Shown here in pieces: positions 42,621 through 53,819 of a stretch of DNA of 64,000 nt (positions are counted from its first letter, which is position 1; the number at the start of each line of letters is the position of its first letter). The notes below the pieces were generated by a model. That model searched no databases. It saw nothing but the letters and a program-made list of their open reading frames with translations, and was not told the origin of the DNA. The DNA is taken from the NCBI GenBank assembly GCA_002917075.1, contig NTMA01000081.1, forward strand, positions 124,001-188,000. Direction: 5' to 3'. This DNA is from Hawksworthiomyces lignivorus. Lineage: Eukaryota > Ascomycota > Sordariomycetes > Ophiostomatales > Ophiostomataceae. The position numbers and the translations under genes were made by a program.

Positions 42621-44152
42621 GGTTGTCCGCTACGCTAGGGGGTTTGTGTCTTCACGGGATAGAGGGTGCAAGGAGATGCAAAATGCTAAAAGGCTAAGAC
42701 GGCCTTGTTGGCAGAGAGCGACCTCGGTAGGGACTGAATGCCTCACGGTATTCTATAGACTCTTTAAAGAAACAGCCAGAAAAATAAAATAGAAGTATGC
42801 CTGTATTTTTGGGCTCAATTGGATCTAAGCTATGAAGCTGTATCAGAGGAAAGAAGATGCGTTCATAGGACAAGTACGATGTCATCAGTCCCCTTTTATA
42901 GTCTCCAGTAGAGCCGCTGTCTGCCCAGAGGTTAGAAATAGGAAATAAAACTGATTTCAAATATATCTGACATATCCAAAGCCGACTGGCCAGCGATGCT
43001 GGCGTATGACGGCCCTTAGACTGATCACGTCATTTGGAAAAGGGTGTCACAAAAGGCAGACGGGAGTAATGAGAGGACACCATCCAAATTGAATCGAACG
43101 GTTTGGCATTGAAAGGCGAATTCGAGCCGAGGAGGGTCGATCCATGGTTACTAATAGACAATAGACATATGACTCGCATCTTCGACCGCAGAAGCGCTAT
43201 GAAGTAAGTAATACGCTATGCTTTGGATCGGGATGTCTTGTCTGTATTGTCTTCTGCGAGAGGAGCAATGCGCTGCACTCCCTCCTTCTCTGTAAGTCTC
43301 AGACCGGGTAAGCTTGTTTTTCCCCCGCACAAACCCCGATCCGGTGCCATTTGGTGCAGCGATGGCGTCTTCCCAGAGGGTGGCACCCAGTCGGCTCTGC
43401 ATATGTAAGTCTTGTTAGAGTGCGCCAGCGAGTTAGAATGAACGAGAGCTGCAAGAATTGTTTAGTAATTCACCAGCGGCCAGTCGCTGGAGATGGAGTG
43501 GGAATTAAGTGGGAATTACTCTACAAGCGGTAAGAATAGATAGAGCCGGCAATAGTTATCGCCTGTGCATCTATTGGGGGCCAGTTATCATTATTTTCAC
43601 GTGACCTATATCGCACTTTCCTTAAAGTGCGGAATATTAAATAGTTCCGTAGCAGGGAAGGAAAAGGTGGGGCGCGTAGGTGGAGCTAACCCAATTTTGG
43701 AAACATAGTAAACAAGCCAGCTCAGTCAGGCATTCGCGTTTTGCACAGGTGGCCCAAGCTTCTCTCACGTTTTTGTACGTCTTAAACAGTGCCTCAACGT
43801 CCGCCAAAAGACATCATTTCCATATTCTGGATGTCGCTCTTAGTCCCCCCGCCTTCATTCTCGCGATAACGCGTTTTGAACTTCATTTTCCCGCTCTCTA
43901 CGGCAGCCCCCAGCATTCCTCTACTAGATTTTACCTATCCACCAATTGTTCCATCCCTGCCATCAGAGATTGATTTCGCATTTTGTCAGGCTCGCAATCG
44001 CTCTACGCCTACACCGCATCGGTCTCGTACGATCTATATCATCGCTTCTTATCCCATCCTCCTCATATATGGTCTTGCCGGCATTGTCTGTCGTTTCTAC
44101 GCGCCACGCAGCTGCGTGACGTCTGATCGAGCCCACCAAGCGGCCGCCAGCC
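42621..44152. other. Divergent intergenic region
   Basis: 1.5 kb between the oxygenase (-) and the AT-hook gene (+). It has a CACGTG E-box at 43598-43603. Short frames have no recognisable protein content. Confidence 0.5.
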
Positions 44153-47100
44153 ATGGAATCGCCGCTGCGGTCTTCGGCGTCCTCGCCGGACCCACTGAAC
44201 GAGTCGGCCGATGAAACCGTCGCCTTGTCGATATTATCTTCTGCGGCGCGGCGCATCACGCGGAGCCAGCGGTCCGGAAGTTTCCTTTCCCTCGAAAACA
44301 AGAGCGACGTGAAGCCGTCGACATATCCCTATGATTATTCCTCGCCGCGCAAGCAGACGTTTCACCTCGACGTTGGCAGCGGCATCTCGCCCCACAAGAT
44401 TCGCGTCACTGTGGAGACGGAAGACGGCCAGGAGGAGCTTGAAGGGACTGGAATGCACTATTTTGGCGGAAACGATGACAAAGTCAGCCGCCGGCTCTTC
44501 ACCGCCTCCGATGTTCCCACGCCAAAAGCGTCTTCAACCACTAAAACAGCTCCCGTCCGCCGGCGCCAACGAAGCTCTTCCCCTACCAAGTCGAGTGCCA
44601 AGCCGTCCACTCGAAGGGTGACAATGGCGACGGCAACGACAACGACAACAATAATTCCACTGCGCGGCTTGTCTGACGATGAAGAAACCCCAGAAAATGG
44701 CGAGCTCGCCACACCCAAGCCTCGCCGGGGGCGCCCCCGTCGGTCCGGCACGCCGATTCCTGCAGCCAGCACAAGCAGCAGGAAGAAGCTAGCTAGTGCC
44801 AGCCCGGGCGCGCCAGGCACGCCCACCCCTAAACGAGGACGGAAGCCGCGCGCTGCCACGCCCAAGGCATACACGGTGGACATACTGGACGAGCTCGCGT
44901 CGGAGGATGCGACTCCCGCCCTGATCAGCCCCATCAAGCGGACACCACGGCCGACGCCACGGCCGACGCCCAAAAGTGTGACTTCCAGTCGATCTACGGC
45001 TAGAAAAAACACGCCCAAGAAAGCAGCAGGTGCGGCCTTCCTGAGCAGCGATGTCGATTCCATCGCCGACTCTATCACAGACTCTCGACAGCGAAGGCGC
45101 GGTCGCGGCCGGCCGCGCCGGCAAGCCCTGACGCCGGACGAGATGGCGGTCATTGTCGAGCGCGAGGAGCTGGATTTCATCGCTGCTGCTGCCGCCACTG
45201 CTGCCCCCTCTGCCTCTCCTGATCCGCTCCGTTTCGATAGCCAGCCAAGTCCCAGTCCCGCCCGAAGTCCCACCCGAAGTCTGAGCCACGTCGAAACGAC
45301 GCGCGATGCTGCGTCACCCGCACCCACGAGTCTCTCCTCCGTTGATATGATCAACGTCCAGACGCCCCGTCGGCCGGGGCAAGAAAGCCCCGTCCGCAGA
45401 CGACGCATCGAGGTCAACAACAGCCCTGAACATTTTGCTTACGACGCCCCCAGCGGTGGAGATGACTATTACATGTACGACAACGAAGCGGATGCTACCC
45501 CCACTAGCAATGCGAACGCGTTTGCCGATCAGGAGGTTGTCAGTCCTGGGCGCGCCAACGCTCCGGCCGCGTTCGATGGCGAGATAGACGAAGACCAGAC
45601 ACCACGCGCTTCTGCCCGCACTGGAGAATACGGTATCGAGCAGAACCAGAGCCACGAGGAATTTAATGCACCGGTTCATGAAGAGGATGTCTCTGAAGAC
45701 GAGCTGGCGACTATTGTGAATCCCACCGAAGTGGTCAACTACAACCCTCCCCTTGACGATGTCGACGCGCCTGCAGAAACTGAGGAGGATGCCTATGAAG
45801 ATATTGCTCAAGCAGCCGCTGGCGGTGACGATTATGCCGAGGGTTTTGACGAGCCTTTGAATGAGAGTGTCACAGGAGAAGAAAACACCCCTCCTGCACT
45901 AGATTACGAAGAAGAAGATGCACTACCAGAAAGAAGCCCTAAAAGAGGTAAGCTCGCGCTCTTCATGAACCAATTTGTCTCAGATACTAACCCTCCAGAC
46001 ACATATGCTTCTCGGCATGACCCCAATCTGCTCCGGCTTTCGAGCGGTCAACCCCAGCCTGAGGACGGAATACATTTTTCCAATGTGGAGTCGCCCTTCG
46101 TACAAGATGAGCCCGCCGTTCGGAATGCCTATCAGGCACAAATGGCTCAGAGCGAGCTCACTGCTGCTGATGAGGACACCGACATCGAAGTTGTTCCGAC
46201 TGAAGCTGTTACAGATGCCGTAGATGAGTCTGATGCCGGATATGAAATGAGCGATAACGGTGCTCCTCACCCTCGCGACCTGGATACGATTGCGCAAGGA
46301 GAAGACTTTAGCATGATCGGGATGGAATCCTTGCAAACGAGCATCAACATGCCGCGCTCGGACTTGCCCGAGATGGGCGAGACAACAAGCCGCATTGTCA
46401 GCCGGACGTTGGAGTCTCTCCGACAAGGACAGCAAAACGACAGTCAGCAGCAGAATGACGGTCTCAGCATACTCGACTTCCTGTACAAGTCTAGCCCGGG
46501 CGTGCGATCTCATGTGTCAGCATCTCCCCCGAGCCGCAGTGCGAGAAGTTCATCACCAGTCAAGGCCCGTGACACTACTCAACAGCAGTCTTCTCCTTCG
46601 CCAAAGTCAGTGTCGCCGAAGAAGCGGGCTGAACCTCTCGGGAAAGTTATCGCACGCAAATCTTTACAAGAAGCACAGATTACGGCTGCAACGCCTCACT
46701 CCGTCTCGCGTGCTGAAGATGGAGCGAGAACACAGTCCGGCCGCCAAAATTTGGAAGACTACGACGATTCGTTCTCAGATATTCCTGATTCCGTGCTGGA
46801 AGCCGCCGTTCCACAGACCGCCAACACAGCCTATTACTCCCAGCTGCAAGCGGACCTCACTGGGCGGGTCAGTGTTCCTCAGGTCCCTACGAACGTCAGG
46901 GAACAGGAAGTTACCGCCAAAGCGACTGCGGAGTCTCCACGAAATGATGCAGATTACAGCGATCCAGTTCATGCCGCGGCTCCATCGCCAATTCTGGGCT
47001 CGCGTTTCTCTGCAGAGCCGCAGACGCAAGGCAGTGCAGCCCCAGCCAAAGAGAGCAACGATGAGAACGATAGCGGCAGCGAGAGTGAAGACCCGCTAGC

Positions 47101-50100
47101 CGTGAGCCAACCAGACATTGAGGTGACGTCTTCGCCGCCAGTTCCGGTTGCTCGTCGGCAGCATCCTGTCCTGGTCCTGGAACACTCAACGCTACGCCAC
47201 CGGTTCAGCCAGGGCAGCCGGACAACTCCAGTTGCATTTTTATCACCCAGATTTCCTCCTGCCGCACCCCATGGAGGAAGCAGCGAGCAGATGGACCGGC
47301 TGCATCCCCCTTCGGATGGATTTCGGCCCAGCCTGTCGCCTATCGTGCGGGCAGGCAGAGCCTTGCAGAGCGTCACTTCTGATCCCCCGACGCCAAAAGA
47401 CAGCGAAGGGTTTCTGCGCAGCCCGTTCCGCAGCTCAGTGGCCAGGGACACGCAATCACCAGCTGCCGTTCCCCCCGAGGAGTCTAGCAGTCCCATTCGC
47501 GAGCAATCGGGGTCTCATCCAGTCGACAGTCAGCTTTCTGGTTCCGAGCCAGCCAGTGCTGGGATAGACGAAGATGAGCCTGCAGACTCTGAGCCAGCTG
47601 ATATTGAACGAAGAGATTCTGAGATAGCTGATGAGGAAGCCGCTAGCGCTGAGCTAGCCGGTGCCGAACACTACAACTCAGAGCATGTCGATGCTGAACC
47701 AGCTGAAATTGAACCTGTCGATACACGATCAACACCCGTTCCAGGTCTTTCGCAACAGCCACAGTCGTCTGCATCACGTCCCATGTGGTCTATGGCACTC
47801 GCACCATTTTCTGGCTTCAAAAATTTGGTCGTGAATGGGGCTCAGATTATGTCGTCACCACGGTCCCAGATGTCTGCGCCTGCATCACCAGCCCCCCAGG
47901 TGCCGCAGACTCCTGTGCGGGCCAACCCATCTCGGGCTGCTCCATCCCCAACAGTGTCTCCACCAAAACGGTCGGCTGCAGACGCGGACATTGTCCAGCC
48001 TGAACCTGACCAGCAATCATCTCGTGCTAAGCGGCTCCGTATGGATTCTTCCCCAGCAAGACTTGTGCAAGTTACTCCGTCTCAACATACTGGGGCAGAG
48101 GCTGGGAGCGAGACGAGTAGATCTTGGCGGTCATACATCTTCCGTGAAAACACTGTTGCCGCTCCCGCCCCCGATTTTGCTATGCAAATGGCATCGCAAC
48201 TACCGGCTAATGAAAGTCGCCGTAATAACAGAGCTGAGGCAACTGCTCTGGCCAGCGAAGCCAACTCGACAGAATACGGATCTGATGTGATCTTGAATAT
48301 GATTAATGACATTAGCGGAGAAGGCAAAGACGTGGACGGCGCCGAACAATCAGTTGCCGAGCCAGAAAATATGGATGTTGACGATTCTCCCCAAATGACA
48401 CCCGCAATTATGCCCGAGCCTGAGCCCCAAGACGAGGATAACGAATACGTCGATGACGATGTGGATATCTGGGCCATCGAGGCTGAGCGGTCGACACGTG
48501 CACCTACTAGGACAGTAGCTGTAGTACCAACATCCTCGCCTGCTAATCCGCCTTCGATTGCTGAGCCTCGCATACGGGACCCTAGGCTCTCTCGCCTCGC
48601 GGCGACGGACATGAGGAAGAGCGTGAGACGCCAGACGCCGGGCGACCTCCGCCGAAGTATCCGGCTCGACGAAGAGACGAGCCGCGAATATTCTCTGCTA
48701 GACAAGGACAGTGAAATCCAGAGATCTACACAAACTGGCAACCCGTCAAAACAGGCTGCTGGCTTCAATCTCGACGACTTTTTCTCGTCGCCAATTGCTG
48801 TTCCGCAGCAGCTGTCGCCAACATCGGAGCACAACATCAAGTTCAATGAGAAGAGCAGGCAGCAGGCGATGATCCGACTCATCGAACACGAGCGCGAACG
48901 AGAGGCGCGAAAAGATGGCGTGCAAGTGCTGGCGCGGAGACGACAGCCTACCAGTGCTGCTGCCCCTGCTAGAGCGACCAGCTCATCCCTGCGCAACCCA
49001 GTTTCTGTCGCGACGGCAGAGCCTGAACCAGCGGAGCTTACTTTGGTTGACACCACAGCAACCACCAGCAGCCCTGCCAGGGACGCTTCATCACCACTGC
49101 GCGAGGCTCCTGCTAATGTATCACGTTATGAAAAAGCGCCTGCCCCCGCACCCGCACCCGCTTCGTCCACGCCACTCGCGGCAAAGAAAATTCAGCAGCT
49201 CAAGTCGCAATCCAAAGTGAACGAAAATATAAACGAGAGTGACTCGGAAAATGAAGAATCACTCGAGTCTCTGCCAGCTAGATCTGATACTAGGGGCCGC
49301 TTGTTTGGCAATAGACAATATTCACAGCCAGTATATTCCAGGCCCTCGGTGGACGCAAGCCAGCCTGCTGTTGTCAAAGACATTAGCACAGCTAAAATAG
49401 CAGGCCCCAGGGAAACAACGTTCACTGACATGGTGACGGGTACGTCAGGGCTGCATCGCCAACGAACTGATCAGAGGCCGTCGCTGTTTACAATTGGTCG
49501 ACAGAGCATCAGCCAACAGGATGCAGCGCGCACTTTGAATCTCTTCAGACAATCACACGGTCCTACGGCGACCGTTGACCAAAGCCCCGAAAAAGCAACT
49601 GGAAATATAAGCCAACAACCAGTCCGCAGAAACATTCTATTCGCTCCAAGGACGAGCACGTCCAAGAACATATTCTTTGAAGATGCACCAGAGCTTCAGC
49701 CTGAACCGAGCCGTTCCTTTACCCAGAGACAGATCGATGAAGAGGAGCCGGTGGCAGAAGATGAAGACGACGAACGAGCAGAAGAAGGAGACGAACTTGA
49801 AGAACAACAGCAAGATGAAGATGAAGACGATGAAGATGATGAAGACGAGCTCTCACGTGTTGAACAGGATGAGTCGAGCTTTTTGACACCCATCCTCAAG
49901 CCATTGCCTGACAAGTCGGCTTCGCCCACCAAGTCTTGCATTCGGCCAGCCACCAAGCCCAAGACACCTGGCCGTGTCGTTGAGTTTACCAGCAGCACAA
50001 TGACGGCTAATGCCGGTGAAGAGATTCAGGCGGAGGGAGAGAACACGCAGGATGCGACGCTTCTGTTCGCCGAGCACTTTGCGCTTGACACGGACAACCG

Positions 50101-50857
50101 GGTACCAGACATGACAAATTTCAGTCAGTCAGGTGCAAGGTACAACAACACGGAGGCGATCAATTCGGACGGTGACATACACATGGCCAATGCTGAAAAC
50201 GCTGGTGTCACGGAAAGCAACGATGCTAACAATCAGCGCCACAGCGATAACCCCAGCAACAATCAACGGAACAACAGAAGCGACAGAGGTTACGAGGTGG
50301 ATGAGGAGCTTTCCGACATGATGCTGTCCGACACCAACGAGATTAGCCTACCGTACCAGCACACGTACACGCCCAGAACGGCAACACAGCCGGCAGGTCA
50401 CGCCTACTTCCAGCCAGCGGACAGCGTCGTCCGCGGCAGCTGGCAGAGCCCCGCAGCCCTCGGCTCCGAGCGGCCCTCACGGCGTGCTTGGACGTTGGAC
50501 GACTGGCTTGCCCTAAACGAGGTTCTGCAGACGTACCGTGCAGAGGGACCCCTTAACTTCAAGCTGCGGCATCTCCCGCCGGCGAAGACTCCTCCGCCTG
50601 CTAGGAGCAGCAGCAACAATAGGCCTGGAAAATCCTCGCCTTCGTCCAAGCGACCCTCTCAGGCGCTCCTGAACAAGGTGGTGCACGCCCACAACGAGGC
50701 CATGCTGGTTAAGACCTGGCACTTGGACATTGTGGATGCGTTCACGCGCAAGGCCGGGCACGTCTGGAATGAGTCCTACGTGCTACGGCGGCTGTTCTCG
50801 CTGCTGATCGGTGAGGCACGGCGCGGGGTGTTCGCTTCTCCCACGGCGAGCCGCTGA
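44153..50857 (+). CDS. Large AT-hook, mostly disordered nuclear protein
   Basis: Two exons, 44153-45947 and 45999-50857, give 2,217 aa; reading through the 51-nt intron would give 2,234. Three AT-hook-like motifs sit at about residues 191-198 (RRGRPRRS), 227-233 (KRGRKPR) and 316-323 (RRGRGRPRR), pointing to minor-groove DNA binding. The middle is Ser/Pro/Glu-rich with SPxK/TPxK-type sites, a degenerate Asp/Glu-Pro-Ala repeat near 47560-47720 and an acidic block near 49735-49850. A folded C-terminal domain ends the protein (RAWTLDDWLALNEVLQTYRA, then KTWHLDIVDAFTRKAGHVW and RRLFSLLIGEARR). Likely a chromatin or nuclear-architecture protein conserved in Pezizomycotina; no specific ortholog is claimed. 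Confidence 0.78.
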   Translation: MESPLRSSASSPDPLNESADETVALSILSSAARRITRSQRSGSFLSLENKSDVKPSTYPYDYSSPRKQTFHLDVGSGISPHKIRVTVETEDGQEELEGTGMHYFGGNDDKVSRRLFTASDVPTPKASSTTKTAPVRRRQRSSSPTKSSAKPSTRRVTMATATTTTTIIPLRGLSDDEETPENGELATPKPRRGRPRRSGTPIPAASTSSRKKLASASPGAPGTPTPKRGRKPRAATPKAYTVDILDELASEDATPALISPIKRTPRPTPRPTPKSVTSSRSTARKNTPKKAAGAAFLSSDVDSIADSITDSRQRRRGRGRPRRQALTPDEMAVIVEREELDFIAAAAATAAPSASPDPLRFDSQPSPSPARSPTRSLSHVETTRDAASPAPTSLSSVDMINVQTPRRPGQESPVRRRRIEVNNSPEHFAYDAPSGGDDYYMYDNEADATPTSNANAFADQEVVSPGRANAPAAFDGEIDEDQTPRASARTGEYGIEQNQSHEEFNAPVHEEDVSEDELATIVNPTEVVNYNPPLDDVDAPAETEEDAYEDIAQAAAGGDDYAEGFDEPLNESVTGEENTPPALDYEEEDALPERSPKRGKLALFMNQFVSDTNPPDTYASRHDPNLLRLSSGQPQPEDGIHFSNVESPFVQDEPAVRNAYQAQMAQSELTAADEDTDIEVVPTEAVTDAVDESDAGYEMSDNGAPHPRDLDTIAQGEDFSMIGMESLQTSINMPRSDLPEMGETTSRIVSRTLESLRQGQQNDSQQQNDGLSILDFLYKSSPGVRSHVSASPPSRSARSSSPVKARDTTQQQSSPSPKSVSPKKRAEPLGKVIARKSLQEAQITAATPHSVSRAEDGARTQSGRQNLEDYDDSFSDIPDSVLEAAVPQTANTAYYSQLQADLTGRVSVPQVPTNVREQEVTAKATAESPRNDADYSDPVHAAAPSPILGSRFSAEPQTQGSAAPAKESNDENDSGSESEDPLAVSQPDIEVTSSPPVPVARRQHPVLVLEHSTLRHRFSQGSRTTPVAFLSPRFPPAAPHGGSSEQMDRLHPPSDGFRPSLSPIVRAGRALQSVTSDPPTPKDSEGFLRSPFRSSVARDTQSPAAVPPEESSSPIREQSGSHPVDSQLSGSEPASAGIDEDEPADSEPADIERRDSEIADEEAASAELAGAEHYNSEHVDAEPAEIEPVDTRSTPVPGLSQQPQSSASRPMWSMALAPFSGFKNLVVNGAQIMSSPRSQMSAPASPAPQVPQTPVRANPSRAAPSPTVSPPKRSAADADIVQPEPDQQSSRAKRLRMDSSPARLVQVTPSQHTGAEAGSETSRSWRSYIFRENTVAAPAPDFAMQMASQLPANESRRNNRAEATALASEANSTEYGSDVILNMINDISGEGKDVDGAEQSVAEPENMDVDDSPQMTPAIMPEPEPQDEDNEYVDDDVDIWAIEAERSTRAPTRTVAVVPTSSPANPPSIAEPRIRDPRLSRLAATDMRKSVRRQTPGDLRRSIRLDEETSREYSLLDKDSEIQRSTQTGNPSKQAAGFNLDDFFSSPIAVPQQLSPTSEHNIKFNEKSRQQAMIRLIEHEREREARKDGVQVLARRRQPTSAAAPARATSSSLRNPVSVATAEPEPAELTLVDTTATTSSPARDASSPLREAPANVSRYEKAPAPAPAPASSTPLAAKKIQQLKSQSKVNENINESDSENEESLESLPARSDTRGRLFGNRQYSQPVYSRPSVDASQPAVVKDISTAKIAGPRETTFTDMVTGTSGLHRQRTDQRPSLFTIGRQSISQQDAARTLNLFRQSHGPTATVDQSPEKATGNISQQPVRRNILFAPRTSTSKNIFFEDAPELQPEPSRSFTQRQIDEEEPVAEDEDDERAEEGDELEEQQQDEDEDDEDDEDELSRVEQDESSFLTPILKPLPDKSASPTKSCIRPATKPKTPGRVVEFTSSTMTANAGEEIQAEGENTQDATLLFAEHFALDTDNRVPDMTNFSQSGARYNNTEAINSDGDIHMANAENAGVTESNDANNQRHSDNPSNNQRNNRSDRGYEVDEELSDMMLSDTNEISLPYQHTYTPRTATQPAGHAYFQPADSVVRGSWQSPAALGSERPSRRAWTLDDWLALNEVLQTYRAEGPLNFKLRHLPPAKTPPPARSSSNNRPGKSSPSSKRPSQALLNKVVHAHNEAMLVKTWHLDIVDAFTRKAGHVWNESYVLRRLFSLLIGEARRGVFASPTASR
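45948..45998 (+). other. 51-nt in-frame intron of the AT-hook gene
   Basis: GTAAGC donor, ATACTAAC branch site 8 bases before a CTCCAG acceptor. The length is a multiple of three with no in-frame stop, so both spliced and retained forms encode protein. Confidence 0.75.
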
Positions 50858-52877
50858 TGTCGAATAGATGGAGTGTTTGGTATATTTGTTCTCCCTTGGA
50901 CGTTATCTGCGTCTCTTTTGCGCCTTTCAGGGGCGACAGTTTCTTTTACTGTATTTGTGTTACAGGTCATTATTTTGCATCGGCCATTGGTGTTTTGGGG
51001 CAGCCTGCAAAGGGGCTTTGTATTTTTGGAGGCCATGTTTACATATCTACGAGGGGGCGGATGAGTTTTGGTTTAGAGGCCGAGAAAGAGACCTCTGTAT
51101 ACGTACAGCGTGTACTACGATATTTGCTGGATGCAGAGAAGGACCTCACGGTCCACGGCTGGGAGCTGATGATGGGAGTACAAGCTCCTCATACAAAAGT
51201 ACTGTTACAAAGTTGGAAGAAGAGGTGGGAGATAGCATCACAACGAAGGGCGTCCTGGAGGATATTGTTTTTGGTTTACATTATTTTGGCGTTGGTATTT
51301 ACATTTAGCGACTGGATGCGACGAGGAGAAAAAAGAGATACCCACTTTTGGCTTTTGGGAAGTTTTGTTCCTTGGCTTTTCCATTTTGAACATTTCAAAA
51401 GTGCACGAATACATAGAGAGAATACAGATGGTTCTCCAACTCAACAAAAAAGCTTAGTCTTTCATGAAACAGCTGGGCCTCTTACGTATGATGCTCACTC
51501 TAAATGAAAACAGAATTTTGCGCCTCTGATTGGTACACTGTGCAGCCGCGTGGATGCAACCTTTAATGGTGGCTGGCTTTTTGTCTCACGCAGCTACGCC
51601 CTCGGCACAGCACGAGGTTGAGAACTGCAAAGCATAAGGTGAACCTAAGGATGAAACTGCCATGCGAGGCTAGAGAAACAAGGACAAAAAGCTAGTTGCT
51701 CTTCTTGCCATGCCGATGCATCTGCCCGGTTTTGTATCTGCTTTGGATTTTTGGCCTGCCCCGGTATTTGGGCGACTATGGGATTTGGAGGAGTGCCGGG
51801 GCTGAGCTGTCGCAGTTCCATCTGTTGTCTTACACTCGGCCATGGGCCTCTTTGTGTTGCCTACCCACCCTGCAAGGCTGCGCCCTCTGCAAATAGGCCT
51901 CAAAGAGACAAGAAGCCACAAAGGAAGACCGTTGGTTACATCCATCAATGGTTTCTCTCAAAAGGCGCATCAGAGTTGCCAACCTTGGCACAAGAGTAGG
52001 CGGAACACAAAGACTTTGGTGATGTTTTGGCGATGCATAAGAAAAACTAAGAAAAATTAGTTGAAAACCCTTGAACAAACCGATTGCGCCTTGGCAGGCG
52101 ATGCATGCTACGACTGTATCTTGTATGAGCATGTGCGGCGGCATGCAGTCTTGAGGATACTTTATGTGCCGCAATGCACGGCCTATGACTTACAGGTAGG
52201 GTTGCATGATCTACTCCCGCCTCCCCTCGCCTGTTGAGGCTGCTCTTCTAGAAAATATAGGAACTCGGCGCAGGCGCCAAGGCGTATCATAATTTGTATT
52301 TTTCACCTGATACCGTTTGGCACGGGGAAGAAAAGAGACGAGAGACGAGGTTGATCTGCCAATCGAACGAACTTCAAGGTGATCAAACACTACCAGAGAT
52401 GGTTTCTAGAAGAAAACACAATAGGCAAAAAAACCAAACGCTCCGTCGGAGCCGTTCGCATGAAGTTTCCGCTTACGCGGCATGTTCTACAGAGATAAGG
52501 AATCATGCCCCCTTGGATTAGCACACTGAAGAAGAGACGAAAGGATGAGATTGAATATTAGATTCAAAGATAGGAAAACGCCAGTAGATGCCACACGATC
52601 AATGTGAAGATAGTAACCCGTACATCTATTTTTTTCCCCTTGGCTGGACGAGCAGAGGCGATTTGCTTGCTGCCCAAATTCCTCCCTATACGATTGTAAA
52701 AAAAGAAAAGAAAAAAGAAAAAAAAAATGCGAGGAACGCCATGCGCTCTTTGAGCAGAAGCCCTCCCAAAAGTACACCGTAGAAAACCCTAAACGCCTAG
52801 TATGTGACGAGATGACCACTCCAAAAAATCTAAGATGCTCTAGAAAAAGGAAAAGTAGGACACCAGAAAAAAAGCCT
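50858..52877. other. Long convergent intergenic region
   Basis: 2 kb between converging genes. It includes T-rich sequence, an A-rich stretch at about 52698-52730 and only short, non-conserved frames. Nothing assigned. Confidence 0.45.
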
Positions 52878-53819
52878 CTATGCCTCGTGCATCAGCTCCA
52901 CCGGTGGCCGCGCGGTGTGCGCCATGATTGGCGCGGCGGGCCCCATCAGGTAGCCGCCGTCGAGCATGTCGGCGTCCTCGTCGTCGTCCTGGGCGGTCAG
53001 GTCCTCGACGGCGATGGCCGGGAGGTCGGGGCGGGAGCTGTGCTCGGAGGGCTGGTAGATGACCAGCGTGGAGCTGCGGCTGCGGCGGGTGCGCGCGCCC
53101 GGCGCTGGAGCACCGGCGGCAGCGCTGCTACTAGCACCAGTGGTCTCGTGGTCGCTGACGGGGGAGCGCATGGCGACGTCCTCGTCGCCGTCGGCGGCGG
53201 CGCGGTGGTGCAGGCGGGCGAGGGCCTCGGCGAGGTCCTCGGCGTGGACCTGCTTGTTGGGGGCGCCCTCGAGGCGCATCTCCCAGTCGTGGGGGGGGCT
53301 GGGCGGGGGCGAGATGAAGAAGAGCTTGCCGGCGTCGGGCAGGGCGAGGTGCTGGACGGCCGGGGCGCGGCCGGCAGCGCTGACGTCGGTGTGGGGCCCA
53401 AAGAAGATCTGGCACGGCTGGCCCTGGTTGCCGGCGACGCGGCGGCCGTCCCACAGGGCGCGCACGCGGGTGGCGTCCTCGGCGGAGCGGAACGACGCCA
53501 GGATGCGGCGGAACGACTTGAGCGGCGTCCACGTCTGCGGCTCGGCCACCGCGCTGATCTCGCCGCGCAGCCGCTGCAGGCTGTCCGCGGCAAAGACGTC
53601 GGCGTGGTTGAGGTTGGTAAAGTGGAGCGTGTTGGTCGGCGCCACCGGCGGCTCCAGCGGCGGCAGGCCGGACAGGTCGAGCGTCAGGTTGGCGGCCCTC
53701 CGCGACCGCAGCGAGGACGTGGACGACGAGGACGAGGACCGCGTCCGGGAGACGACGCCGGAGCCAGCAGCTGCAGCCTCTCCGGCGGCGGGGAGCGAGA
53801 GAGATGGTGGGACTTGCAT
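52878..53819 (-). CDS. Calcipressin (calcineurin regulator, Rcn1 family)
   Basis: Intronless, 313 aa from ATG 53819 (MQVPPSLSLPAAGEA). An in-frame ATG 55 codons upstream (53984) exists, but that stretch is low-complexity and probably leader. The Ser/Arg-rich N-terminus precedes an RRM-like fold (TNTLHFTNLNHADVFAADSL, WTPLKSFRRILASFRSAEDA, CQIFFGPHTDV). The family signature LFFISPPPSPPHDWEMRLEG follows, then NKQVHAEDLAEAL. The SPPxSPP phosphorylation motif binds the calcineurin catalytic subunit, and calcipressins modulate this Ca2+/calmodulin phosphatase in the cytosol. The C-terminus is acidic (DDDEDADMLDGG). Confidence 0.92.
   Translation of the reverse strand: MQVPPSLSLPAAGEAAAAGSGVVSRTRSSSSSSTSSLRSRRAANLTLDLSGLPPLEPPVAPTNTLHFTNLNHADVFAADSLQRLRGEISAVAEPQTWTPLKSFRRILASFRSAEDATRVRALWDGRRVAGNQGQPCQIFFGPHTDVSAAGRAPAVQHLALPDAGKLFFISPPPSPPHDWEMRLEGAPNKQVHAEDLAEALARLHHRAAADGDEDVAMRSPVSDHETTGASSSAAAGAPAPGARTRRSRSSTLVIYQPSEHSSRPDLPAIAVEDLTAQDDDEDADMLDGGYLMGPAAPIMAHTARPPVELMHEA

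Noticed and set aside
43080..43150. tRNA-like B box (GTTCGATTC on the minus strand)
   Set aside because: No A box or cloverleaf stems could be formed around it.
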